DNA of 64,000 bases from Ziziphus jujuba (taxonomy: Eukaryota > Streptophyta > Magnoliopsida > Rosales > Rhamnaceae): the NCBI RefSeq assembly GCF_031755915.1, contig NC_083385.1:16637001-16701000 (forward strand), written 5' to 3'. Below, piece after piece: positions 44,959 through 57,600 of the stretch. Both the position numbers and the translations under genes were made by a program. Position 1 is the first letter of the stretch, and every line of letters begins with the position of its first letter. The notes under the pieces were generated by a model, which was not told the origin of the DNA, ran no database searches, and saw nothing but the letters and a program-made list of their open reading frames with translations.

Positions 44959-47900
44959 AAATGTTTTTGTTTTTTTGTTTTCTTTTATTAAAAACAAAAA
45001 AAAAAAAAGTGGGATTTGTAAATTAAAATAATTGGCTTAATCAGTGGTTGTTAACTTGCAGTAAAATTAATGATTAGATTAATGGGATTGATTTGAAAAT
45101 GTTGTTGTTATTGTTGGTATAGTCGTTTTATCGGATTGACCCATCTGATATGGCATGAACATGGTTGATAAATCGGTCCCACCATAGCAGGGGACCAAAT
45201 TGGACTTGAAATATAAACGCGTTTGGGATTGGGATATAGACGTGGCCTTTAATGGGTCTTCGTATATATATGTATATTTATATGAACATTTTGTTTTTTA
45301 TAGGCAAATTCTTAGAGACGCGGTTGCGTTCAAGTTGGGCAGTGATGTATTCTATGAGATCATAAAGATATTGAGTCAACGTCGGCATTTTTTTTATTTT
45401 TGTTTTTATTTTTTTTTAATTTTCTCATAATTGTTGAAATCAGAAAGGTTTTTTGGAATTAAATCAGGGGTGCCTCGCTTTTTTGAGGATTCTCACTTGC
45501 CTTTTGCCTTTATTGCCCCAGGAGGATTACTTTTGGCCATCTGTGTCTTACAATCACAAATATTATAAATATTTTTTTTATTTTTTATTTTATGTTATTT
45601 AGTTTAAATATTTAATGGTGAATAGGTTAATTCTTCTATTTTTTTTTTTTTTAAGTCATTCATACTATTTGTTTAGGTCACAAAGGCTACTTATTTGAAT
45701 GTTTATGTTTGGTTTTTAGGAATAGATTAATGTAATTTTTCTTATTTAAGATAGCTAAATAAATATAAAATGTAGATATTATTCTGATTAAAATGTTTAA
45801 ATCGTTACTTTGATATTTTGAAAGTTGGATTCGAAGAATCTATGCTATTTTTCATCTTCTTTTTATTTCTATGCTGTTTTAATAATTTGCAAACATATGA
45901 ATTTGTAATACTATGCCATATTTTTTTTTTTTTTTTTTTGGTGACCCTTTTGCCTTAAAATCTCTTCCGAGACGCCGTAAAAGTGAAATTACTTGGTATC
46001 AGTGGGGCTGAAGGATTTAAAAGAGTAGTGCAATTCATTTACTAGCTCATATGATAATCTGTAAATCTTCTTCTCCCCATTTTACATTCCTTTTCATGAT
46101 CATCATAAGTAGTATTTTTGAAAGAAAATTGAAACAATTGGTCATTGTCCGTTAAAAAATTTGGAATAGTTTTGAGTCAGAAATAAGTGGACCATTAACA
46201 TACATAAATGGCAAAGGCTTTTAGATTGAAAAATATTTGTGTGAAAGTTGGATAATGCTTTGGAAGAAAATTGCCAAAGCCATCAACGACTTTGGAATTG
46301 ATTGATGATATTGGTACGGATGGGTTGCTTCCAAATTTGCCTTGGCTGGAGTAGTGGAGCAATATCTCATGGATTAGTTAAAATTTTTTTTTACTATTTA
46401 TCAACTATTTTTGATTGATAATAAAGTTTTATTAAAATATTTTAAACAAGTTAAATAATATATAAATTTTATTGATAATTATCATCAATAAAGATAAAAA
46501 ATATTTTTTTAATTAAATTCACGAATGTAGTAAAAATAAAAAAATACGCTTGAAATGATTAGTTCTTATCTATGAATGACCGAATTGATACCTCATTTTG
46601 AAGAAGTTTCTTCGTTAATGGGTATTGTGCAAGTTTTTTATTTCCTTACCGAATTGTTCTAAAATGGGTATTATTCGAGAACTACGCAAATGTTAAAACT
46701 CTACAATATTTAACAAATAATCAATTCATTATCAAAATATATGGTTGGATTGTTAAAAATCGTTCCTCCATGAAGGTTTGGAGTGCTGTACTCTTTCTAT
46801 TCCTTTGAACTCTGCTTTTATTCCATAAAATTTTTGAAAGGATAAAAATAGGAAAAAAAAACAATTTTTATTGTGGCAAAAATCAATTAACCTGTGGCGT
46901 GGTAATAACGCACTCTTACTTTTGCTGATTGGGTGTTTGTGAAATTAATTAGGATATTTTTAAGTAAAGTTAGATTGGACGGTCAAAATTATTATAAAAA
47001 AAAAAAAACTATTAAATTTTGACCCATGTATTTGACCAAAAAATGTTGACCATTGAAACTCGACTTATTAAATACATAGCATACGTGTTCAGCAAAAAAT
47101 AAAATAAAATAAAAAAATACATAACATACGTAATATTGAAACGGTCTTTTTTTTTTTCTTTTTTTTTTTTTAAAGTCTACTATGGGGATTGAATTCTCCT
47201 TTAAGCCTAATTTTTTATATCAACATATATTCATTAATTAAACAAATAAGGAAAAAAAAATTGAAATTGTATCATTCCAATAGATTCTGCTTTTTGATGC
47301 AATTTTTGTTTTTATAATTTCCATATTAAAATATATATTATCCAATTTAGAACAAAATGAGTTTTTTTTTTCTTTTTTAATTAGTGTATACACGATAAGA
47401 ATTTCAATTTAAAAAAAAAACCAAATCTATTATTTAAAATTACAAGATCTTTGTTTAAGTATTATTTTACCTAAACAATAATTTTGATTATTAGATCATA
47501 AATTTGCAAAAGAATAAAACTCGAAAGAAGTAAAATTTACAAAATTTATAGTTCAAAAATTATGTTAATAATAATTTTCAGTTTATATTCACAAAAAAAA
47601 AAAGTTTCCATTTATTTATCATAATATATTAATTTTCCACCTAATTAACATAAAAAATTAAATAAAATTAATATAGAATTATAAGTTGAGTTTTTTAAAA
47701 TAACAAAAAAAATTATAATTCTAATAGAGAGTTTAACATAATGTAATTTTTTTTATTTAAATTATATATATATATATATATATATTTGGACCAAATGCAT
47801 GACCTAGGCGCATTTGCCGAACTGTCTGTGCCTTAAGCCACGATAATGCAAGTGGATTGGGTAGTTCCCAATGAGCTGACCAAGTGGCCCTAGCATAAGC

Positions 47901-48113
47901 CATTTTGGTCAAGTACTATTTTATATGGACATGATTTATCTATTAGAAAATATATTAGTGAAAGTATTGGTTGACGTGGTTCAGTGGTTTCCACTGAAAA
48001 TATATTTTTAGATATTGAGTGAAAATCCTCATCTCCTTTTAATTTAGAGCATATGGTAATCCTTAAAATAAAAAATGTATTAGTGAAAGAACCGTGCCAA
48101 CTATGTTGATTAT

Positions 48114-48152
<39 letters not shown>

Positions 48153-49074
48153 TGGGGACTAGAGGATTCAAAATTGGGTTATTTTCTAGAGCAAGGATTG
48201 TCAAACAATGGAAGCCAAAAATAATGAAAACATAATATTGTAAAAATTAATAAACTAATTATCAACATGTATTATATTGATGATAAAATGTAACACAACA
48301 TAATATGACAAATATATATGAAATAAACAAACTATATATTAGTTGCTAAGATGTGTAATTTAACTCAAGAAATGGAAGCTAAAACGCAAATAAGACAATC
48401 ATCTAGCATTCTAGCTTAAACAGATAAAAAAAATAAAAATAAAAAAAGAAGCAAAAAACAAATGAAAAATATGATAAAGAAATAAGAGATAAATATGAAA
48501 CCCTACCTAGCTTTGGCTTTTGGTTTTGGGTATCAAGTTGTATTATTTGCTTTTATTTTACCAATTGATGATGAAAAAAATGAACGAAAATTAACAAAAA
48601 AAAATTATTTTTCTTTTTTATATATATAATTTTATTGTAAATGATAAAAATAATTATTAAATAAAATTAGCTTATTGTTATTCCACTTACATAAAAAGAT
48701 TATAAATTGACAACATTGAAACAAGAAAAACTATGAAATTAATACAAATCTTTGTTTAACTGAAAAAAATCAAATAATCTTTAAATTATCTCTTTCTACA
48801 TAATTTTTTTATAAATTTTTTACACGAAACAACAAAAAAAATTTAATTAATATAATTTAATATTTTAATTTTTTATTTTATTTTTACAACTTGTTAAAAA
48901 ATTTAAACCTGCTTTTTTTTTTTTTTTTTTTTCTGTTTAGCTGGATGTCACGTTTGCCAAGCCGCCTTAAAGAAATATGGGCCCACCATTTTCTTGCGCA
49001 ATCTCCAGCATTATATGACCTGTTGGGGTGGGGGTCGTGCTGGACTAAATCTCTTATTGCACGGTTTTTACTTT

Positions 49075-49105
<31 letters not shown>

Positions 49106-51139
49106 CTGCTTTTTTATTTTTATATTTTTGTTTTCTTTTATATTTATTTTTATATTTTTTCTTGCTTAATATAAAACAATTAATACGATCCACAGAACTA
49201 TTATATATTTAAAAAATGAAAATATATGTGAAAATATTGAAAATTATTCAACATGAATATAAATTTATAAAAAATAAGAAAAATTTATTAAAAAATTAAA
49301 ATTTTTATTGGAATTTTAAATTTAATTTATTGAATCAAATAGTTATGAGTTTGCCTATAAAAATTACAAAAATATTAAATATATATATATATATCATATT
49401 TTTTCTATTAATAAAATTATAATAGACGCTAACAAATATAAATATAATATTATTGATATAAAAATATAAAAAAATAATTAAATATGACAAAAATACATCT
49501 ATAATAAATTTATTTATTAATTAAAATATATAATATAAATGCTATAATTACATTTTGATTTATGAACATTGTTTGAATACTATATAAAGTTCTTTGGTGG
49601 TCAGAAACTATCATTTTCTTTTTCATTTTTATTTGTAGATGTGTAATATAAAAAGTAATAATTAAGATACTATATTGTTTAATAATTAATTTAGGTTAAA
49701 ATACAACATTCTACCTTATGAACTTAAGTAATATCAATAATGTTTTAAAAACTTTTGCCAAAAATATTAAATTTAATAGATATTTTTAAAAATTTGGATA
49801 AAAATTTCAAAAATATCTATGAATAATATTGTGGAAATCTTGACGAAAATATGAAAGAATTGATATGAATATACATGAACAGAAAGTTTTACAGAAATAT
49901 CAAAAATTTGGAGGAAAATTATGAAAATTTTACTTGTTTGGTTTGAAACTTAAATTTCATATTGATCTATTGGAAAAATAAAAATTTCAAAAAAATATTG
50001 AGGAAATTATGGATTTTAAACTATGCATGCAATGACTATAAAAAAAAAAAATATATATATATATATATTTAAATATTGTTAATTTTTTAATGTTAAGCTT
50101 TCCAATAACTATTATTATTATTTAACTTTAAATAATGTAAATACTGTTATTAATGATATTAAATAACTCAGTGTAATATATCATGAGTGATGTAGTAATT
50201 TTAAAAGATAATCATGATAATAAAAAAAAATCAATTTAATCTATTTTCAACGATGTAATTATTTTAAAAAATTAGGTGGATAAAGATGAAATATAATTGT
50301 TTTTATATTTTCAATAGTGTAATTATTTAAGAAAATTATATAAATAATAATAAAAATCAAATTTATTTAATCAAATTTAATTTTTTTAACAAAAATTTAT
50401 AGTATAATACAATCTTGTATCAAACAATCTACAATATTAACCTAGTCCAATTTAATACAATAAAATTCAATTCAATTCCATACATAAAATTAATATAGTA
50501 TAATCATGCATACCAAACACATATTAGTGCGACCATTGCACCACCTCAACTCTTACAATCAGTCAACTGCAAAATGGCCATGTGTCATACGGGTTAAATT
50601 TTTTTTTTTTTTTTTTTTTTTGTTTTGCCCTTTTAACCCCTCTCTCTACTTTTTTTGTGTTTCATACTCTTACTTCTCTCTCTTCTATTTTTTAGTGTGT
50701 AAGTCTTAAAGGTTTAGTCAAATTTTTGATTTCTTTATTTTTATTTTCTTTCTGTTCCAACAATAATCTCTTCTAAATTTATTTTTAAAACCCAAATCCA
50801 AAACTTAAAACATGTGAGAATTTACAAATACAAATTAAATAAAAGAAGGAAGAATAAACTCTACATACAGAGTTTAAAAAGGGGGAAAAAAGGGAAAAAA
50901 GAAAAGAAAAAAAAAGAAAAGAGAGAAACTATAAACCCTTCAACTCTTTCTTTTCTATTTCGATTTGCGAATGAAAACATAAAAGTTTTTGGGTATATGG
51001 GTTTTCTAAATTTCAATAGGAAGTAAGCAAAAAATTTTAGATTTTGATGTAAGAAATAAAAATTATATATAAAGAAGAAAATCAGAAGAGAAGATTGGGA
51101 GAGATAACACTATGGTTGTCTAGGTAGAATAATAAAATG
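44959..51139. other. PAD4 upstream region and long AT-rich intergenic DNA
   Basis: No gene is recognised. Contents: four W-box cores within 71 bp (46981-47051), TA microsatellites (about 47764-47785, 48117-48146, 50049-50068), a T20 run (48913-48932) and an A27 run (49079-49105) enclosing a GC-richer 146-bp segment, and very AT-rich sequence at 49150-50500. 47790-47910 is another GC-richer island without a recognisable product. Confidence 0.55.
46981..47051. promoter_or_regulatory. Cluster of four W-box cores upstream of PAD4
   Basis: TTGACC or its complement at 46981-46986, 47019-47024, 47032-47037 and 47046-47051, about 2.2 kb upstream of PAD4. W-boxes bind WRKY factors, which commonly drive immune genes. 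The sites are seen; the link to PAD4 is inference, and the distance is long. Confidence 0.35.
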
Positions 51140-52540
51140 AGTTTTTTTGAAAAATAGTCATCCCACAAATTGATATGTGAAAAATGGCAATTTTTTTTTT
51201 TTTTTTGGGTAAAATTTGGCCACCTGTGGACAACCGTTTAGCTAAAAAAAAAAAAATATTCTCACTAGTGAGCTTGTTTTCCTTGGTATCTTATCTGCTT
51301 TCACTCTTTTTTTCTCGTATTTTCTCATTTTTGAAGCTAAACTCAAATAAAATTTTTTTCTTTTTTCTTATTAGGTGAAACATTTAGATGTGAAATTGTC
51401 CAACAACTCTCTTATTCTTGTATTTTTTCACTTTTGTATTTTTGAAAAGTTTTTTAATATGGATATGTAATTAATTAATTTATCAACTGTTATATTTGAG
51501 TTTAAAGATACTTAGGTGACAAATGGTGTGAAAATTGAAGAAAAATTATGCAGAACTAAAAAATTGCGAAAACCAGTAAAATTAGTGAAAAATATTAACT
51601 TTTGCCATTTTCCACCAGTTTGTTAGTTTTAACTTATTTTTAGCTAAATTTCTAGCAGTAGGAAAACGTTATATTTAGCGGAAAAAAAAAACAAAATCGG
51701 TTTTTTTGAGACAGTTAATATGCTTGTTCAGTATTATTCATATTTTTATATATTTATTAATCACTTTCTTCTTCAACGAACTAACACAGGGAGGGAGAAC
51801 AATTTTCCAGAAATTGATTCTTCTACAACACCAACGAATGAGAGGACAATTTTGGTTGAAGTGGCAATGGTGATGATGTGTTTCAAAAGGGAAAGGAAAA
51901 GGGAAAGTAGAGAAAAAAAAAAAAAACAAAAACCAAAAACAAGAAAAGAAAAGAAGCTACATTTTGGTAGAGAAAAAAGATTAAAAAAAAAATTCACTTT
52001 CTTCTTCAACGAACTAACATGGGGAGGGAGAGCAATTTTCCAAAAATTGATTATTCTAAGACATCCGCAAATGGGAGGACAATTTTGGTTGAAGTGGCAA
52101 CAGCAATGGTGTGTTTCGAAAGGAAAAACTCTAGCTGTGTTTTGAAAACCAAAGGGAAAATAGAGAAAAAAAAAAAAACAAAAAACAAGTTGCGTTTTGG
52201 TAGAGAAAAAAAAAAAGAAAAAAAATCACTTTCTTCTTTAGCGAATTGACAAGGGGAGGGAGAATAAATTTTCAAAAATTGGTTCTTCTACAACCCCAAC
52301 AAAGCTATGTGTAAAAAGGAAAGGGAAAGGGAAAGGGAAAGTAAAAAGAAGAAAAAAAAAAAAGAAAAGAAAAGAAAAGGAGCTGTGTTTCGGCAGAGAA
52401 AAAAGACAAAAAAAAATAATAATAAAAGATATTTTGATCTGGATGTGGATGTGTTAAAAATTGGCTAATTTTTTTTTTTAATTTTTTTTTATTATTTTTC
52501 AAATTTGAATTTATACGCAATTAGTTTTAAAAAAACCCAC
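51140..52540. mobile_element. Nonautonomous MULE, 1.4 kb, with inverted termini and 9-bp target duplication
   Basis: The left end AGTTTTTTTGAAAAATAG and the reverse complement of the right end (GTGGGTTTTTTTAAAACTAA) resemble each other, as do the next 40 bases (ACAAATTGATATGTGAAAAAT versus ATAAATTCAAATTTGAAAAAT, each cut here). Flanking 9-mers AATAAAATG (51131-51139) and AGTAAAATG (52541-52549) match at 8 of 9 positions, the target-duplication size of Mutator elements. Inside are three tandem copies of an about 230-bp unit (51762, 51995, 52226) and no transposase. The short frames inside come from poly-A-rich repeats. A truncated relative is at 9.3-9.8 kb. Confidence 0.72.
51762..52425 (+). 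repeat. Triplicated internal unit (233, 231 and about 200 bp)
   Basis: Each copy starts CACTTTCTTCTT, followed by GGGGAGGGAGA, AATTTTCC-AAAATTG, GGACAATTTTGGTTGAAGTG (absent in copy 3), GGGAAAGG and GGTAGAGAAAAAA. Copy 3 is shortened and has a GGGAAA simple repeat. It sits inside the nonautonomous MULE. Confidence 0.9.
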
Positions 52541-52549
52541 AGTAAAATG

Positions 52550-53807
52550 GGGAGAGGGAGAAAAGTAGGGAGAAAGAGTAAAACAATAAAAAATTATATT
52601 TTGACAAACATAACACATGGCCATTTGTGGTTGGCTAGATTGTAGAAGCTGAGTTAGTGCGACAGTCGCATTTTAGAGTTTCTCTTCACATTTTGTTGTC
52701 GCTACCTTTTGCATTGCACTGTCCTCGTAAATGAAGACAGCGTTTATCACAATCGTCAACCAGGCTTTAATTTTCATTGCTTCAACCATAATTTTATGAA
52801 TGCTATAATGTAGGACAATAATTATACAATAAATATATATTTACTAATTTAAAAAAAATATCAATTTTATTTATTAAATCAATTTTTGATATTTTATTTA
52901 TTTTTTAAATCTTTTTTTTTGCAATAATTTATTTATGAAATCTTAAGTATTAAGATGTTTATATTATTTATATATATTTCTATCAAGTTTTTGTAGTATT
53001 ATTCTTTAATAACAATTCACCCTAAGGCAAATTTTCCAACGTTAGTTTGAAATTGGGTCACTTTGGGTCCAATATCGTTTAAAAGGTCCACCGATTGAAA
53101 TACATCAACGTTTTCAAATAACTATTAATATTTTATTCATATTTGTAAAAAAAAAAAAAATAAAATAAATAGTGCTAAAGTACCAAATAAATGCATTTAA
53201 ATGTTCATAAAATGTTATGTATAAGTTCATATTTAATTATATATATATATATATATTTTTTTTTTATGCTTGAAAAAAAAAACCAAATTTGTTTGAACTT
53301 TAACTTTTAAATTCGCAGATGTAAAAAATTGAGTGATTTTTTTCTACTAAGCTATCAACTTCTTGATTATTTTTTCAAAATATTATTGAATAATAACAAT
53401 ATATAAATTAATAAAATATTTATATATGGTATTTGATATATATTGTAATACTTTTATTTTATATTTTTAACATTATTAAAAAAAATTTCAACCAGTATTC
53501 AATAAATAAAATAAATTAAAATTAAATATTTGATTTTTTTTATTTATTTATTTTTTTTTCTGTGACAATGGGGACAGGGAAAATCCGGATGACAAAAATC
53601 CGGATTGGTTATTTGTCGGGTCGAGTTTACCCGAGCCCGGATATACCGATGCCATTCCCAATCTTTGTCGTCATTTTTTTTTTTTGTTTTTTTGTTTGGG
53701 TCGCTCAGTTCTTTCATTCCCACCTCTGCAACTACAAACGGTCTCTTCCATTCCTAACCCTCTATAACTACAAACGAACTCAAAGGTTACGAGTATAACC
53801 ACAAACT
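52550..53807. other. Intergenic region before the TFIIIC gene
   Basis: AT-rich with a TA microsatellite near 53240-53258. At 53570-53665 there is a GC-rich patch with paired ATCCGGAT motifs and GTCGGGTCGAG...CCCGAGCCCGG, resembling a common decayed plant repeat; I cannot assign it to a family. No coding gene is recognised. Confidence 0.5.
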
Positions 53808-53842
53808 CCTCTCTCTCTCTCTCTGTCTCTCTCTCTCTCTTC
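53808..53842. repeat. CT microsatellite in the TFIIIC leader region
   Basis: CTCTCT run broken by two TGTC steps, just upstream of a predicted leader donor site. Pyrimidine-rich tracts of this kind are common near plant transcription starts. Confidence 0.75.
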
Positions 53843-53898
53843 CTTGTTGCTTCGGAGATATTCGCCATTCCCCCATTGCCGAATCTTCGCCATCGAAG

Positions 53899-54642
53899 GT
53901 AAGGTCATTCAAACTTTGATCCTTGAACTCGTCCATTTTTGATGATTTTTATGAACAAATTGCTGTTTTATTGAACGAATTTGGAGGGGGAAAAATAGCT
54001 GAAACTTGCTGCACTCCGGTGGCAGCCCTGCGCCGTCTGTGGCTGGTGGTAGATAGAGGTTAGAGAATTTGTAAAGAAAAAAATAAAAAATAAAAAATAA
54101 AAAATAGGGTTTCATGGAAGAAGGTTATTTTGGAAAATATAAGTTAGTGGAGAACTGTATAGAGTTGTATATATAACAGACATATTGGCCGGCTGGCAGA
54201 TTTCTTTACTCATATACAACCACTTAGTTGAAACATGTTATTTTGCATGTATATTTTAGTTCTTGGTTGCTTTTTTCTGGATTTTTTCCGACAAGGACAA
54301 GCTAGGAATGTAGATTTTAGGTTGTAGAAAATAAATTTTGTAATGCTAGATTTAAGGGCGAGTCTATGAAACATGTTCTGGATTGGGTTGAATTTTAGTT
54401 TCCGACATTATCAAAATCAAAGAGGATAAGCTAAATGAATAAAACCAAAAAAAAAAAAAAAAAAAAAAAAAAGCAGAAAATGGAGAAGAAAAATATTGAG
54501 TATGAATGGAAAGAAAGTGGGATGTGGTGAGGATATAGTTTTAACGATTAAATGTTGGAGTTTTTATTGAATTTTGATCGAAAAATCAACCTGGCCCATT
54601 GTTTTCTTCTTGTTTTTAAGGGTTTCTTATTCGAACTTTCAG
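53899..54642 (+). other. Predicted 5'-leader intron of the TFIIIC gene
   Basis: Donor ATCGAAG-GTAAGG at 53899 and acceptor AACTTTCAG at 54641-54642, 25 bases before the start codon. The sequence between is AT-rich with an A26 run (54447-54472) and no coding. A leader intron is inferred from these sites only. Confidence 0.5.
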
Positions 54643-54667
54643 TGCTGACCTTGAACCGTGAATTGTA

Positions 54668-57600
54668 ATGGCGGAAAGCAATGACAAACTCAGTGACTGT
54701 AAAGAGGCTCCAGAAGAACACAGAGAGCATGAAGAAGAAGAAGAAGAAGAAGAGGGAGAAGAAGAAGAAGAGGAACAGGAGCAGGAAGAAGGAGAAGAAG
54801 GGGAAGAAGATGATGTTGAGGATGAGGGGGTTTATACCTTCAAATTCAAAGACGGAGTTAATCCTTTGGATTTTGTGGAAGACAATGCTTTTAGTGTTCA
54901 ACCTTATAAGCAATTCGAGCGCCTTGAATATGAAGCTCTTGCTGAGAAGAAAAGGAAAGCACTTGCAGATAGCCAGCGGTAAATTGCATATCTTCGTTGG
55001 AAGTTGTTTGTTTTTGTTTGTTCTGTTCCTTATAATTTTCATTCAGGAAATGCAATTGGAGGTGTTATTTTTATTTTTATTTTTTTTTATCAATATCTTA
55101 ATGTTTGATATTGCTCCTAATTTATTTTCTAGATATGTTAATTTTTCTATCTTCTTAAAGCTTTATGGATCACTTTGAAATAGTGAAGGATCAGCGAAGA
55201 AGGCCAGACTAGAGGATGTTTCTGGAGCAGCATGCATGGATGAGATAATGAAAGCCATGAATTATGGTCGTAGGAGGAAATCAAAAGAGGTATGTTATCT
55301 GCATATATTGCTCAGGAACTGAATCTTATATGACTTGTTTTACATGGTTTGAAGTATCAAGTTTATGAACAAGCGCTTCTGGCTAATTGCTAAATATTGC
55401 TAAGGATATTTGTTTAATCTTTTACTGTCTAGTACACTTGGATTTTAGATCTTTTAGATGTGGAAATTGCAGTGCAACAATGTAAGTCAGTACATTTTTT
55501 GACAGCAGAGGAAAGAGTCATTTTCTAGAGTTAGTTGATTGCAGAAGTTGGACAAAAAAGTTCTGAGGGATGGGAGAGAGATTTTAGAGTTTTTCGTATA
55601 AGTATACCTTGAAAATTATTTTATTTCAGAGTGAATAAAAATTTTGCTTATCAATGCACTACTTCGTGAGACAATTGCAATATATTTCTGCTTATTTTTT
55701 TAGTGATTTTAAAATTTTAATTTTCTGCTTATGTATATGTGAATTTGTTTAACCTATGCTGCATACCATTCTTAAAGTGTACCTCATGCAGCCTAAAAAA
55801 AGAGGAAGGCAGAAAGGGTCAAAAAATAAACTCAGCCGTGATGTTGCACGGATGCTAGGTGAAGCTACTCTTTATTATGCACATTGCCGTTATGAAGAGG
55901 TACGGTTTTTGGTGAAAATTTTTTCCATCGACTATATAAATTTGTAGTTAAGATTAAAATTATGGTTTATCCCCAGAAGTTGCTATATGGTTCTTAGTGT
56001 TATCTCTGCTCAGAAAATGTGGTTGCTATTGCAACGAGCCATGCCATTCAATTTTCATTTATGAACTTTGTTTCATTTCTCCTTTCTTATGCAGCTGTAC
56101 CTCTTGAACCTAATTTGTCGGTGATTCTTTTGTTGGCATTGTGTTTGGACAGTATATGATAATACTAGCCTAGTTGCATTTCTGTTCTCTATTCTTCAAT
56201 TGCTCATATATATATATCTTCTTGTTCTTCTTGTTCTTGTTCTTGTTCTTGTTCTTCTTCTTCCTTTTTATTTTTATTTTTTATTTTTAATGATTTTTTT
56301 GTAGTAAGGATGGGAAAAACTTGTGTGATATGCTAATTATTGTCTTTGCAATTTGGACCTTACTCATCCACCATTCCCTTTCCCTCATTTTATTTAAAGG
56401 TTCTTTTTACTTTATTTAAATTCAAACAAAGTTGAAAAGTAACTCAAAACCCAAAATCTAGACTACGCCATGTTCTCCATGTTAAGGTTTTTTTTATTTT
56501 TTTAAATTTTTATTTTTTGTTTTTTATTCTTGTCTTTATCTTTGGCTTTGGAGTTAATTTTTATTTCTTAACTAGCCATGCCCCATATTTAAAGTGTGGG
56601 CTCTGGGGCATGTACTTGTGGCATTATGGTCTTGAAGTTCTATCCCAACCCAAAAGTATAATTGTTGTATTTACTCTCCTGACCCATCTGTTATATTGTG
56701 TTTGCACTTTTGTAGGCCATATCTGTGCTGCATCAGATTGTTTTACAAGCGCCAGATTTGCCTGATTCATATCATACACTTGGACTTGTCTATACTGCGA
56801 TGGGTGATAAGAAGCGAGCGTTAGGTTTCTACATGCTTGCTGCACATCTGAAGCCCAAAGATGCATCTCTCTGGAAGCTGTTAATGTCTTGGTCAATGTA
56901 AGCATCTTTGTTGTGGATATTGTTGTTTCATGCAATTGATTGTATGCAAGTACATTCACGTGTTCCCTTAAAATCAGATGACTCATTAAATTGAGTTCTG
57001 CTAATACATTTTTTACCATGGTAAAACCCATGCAGAACATTGCAAATTTTGAAATAAATCATCATTAGAAAAGATTTAAAGAGATTCTGCAAAAAAAATT
57101 ACCTCTGAAAACATCAAAAGAGATTTCTTTAAGCAATGTTACGGAAGACTGCCAGGGGTTTGCCTACTTCTTATCCACCATTCTTTCTATATTTTTTATT
57201 CCCTTCTCTTTTTATTTTATTCCTTTGTTTTATAAATACAATTAGACATAAAGGGTGCAGGTCTTTCTGTGCTCAAAGAGGAAGGTAGGAAGCACATTGA
57301 TGGTCTCACATGCTTTATTTATTTTTGATGGACGTAGAGATATAGCTGGGGATATTTATTCTTATATTTGGCACATAACAATAAAATCTAAATTCTACTT
57401 TAAAACTACCCAAATGCTGGGGATTGGAACCAAGGACGAGAGCGATATTGTTCTATGTTCATTCAGTTCTCTTAAGTATGAGATAATAAATTTATTAATG
57501 AAGTACTTGATATAAACAATTGACTAATGGATTAGTTACATTTATCGAGTGCAGTGAACAGGGAGACATTGGTCAAGCCAATTATTGCCTTTCTAAAGCA

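Noticed and set aside
45991..46003. TGGTATCAG as a retrotransposon primer-binding site
   Set aside because: Only nine bases match, and there is no LTR pair or gag/pol coding nearby.
51720..52520. Frames of 60-141 codons rich in Lys/Phe
   Set aside because: They are translations of the A/GA-rich tandem units in the nonautonomous MULE.
54548..55178. Frames of 164-165 codons over the TFIIIC first exon
   Set aside because: They are shadows of the Glu-coding GAA repeat and neighbouring intron.
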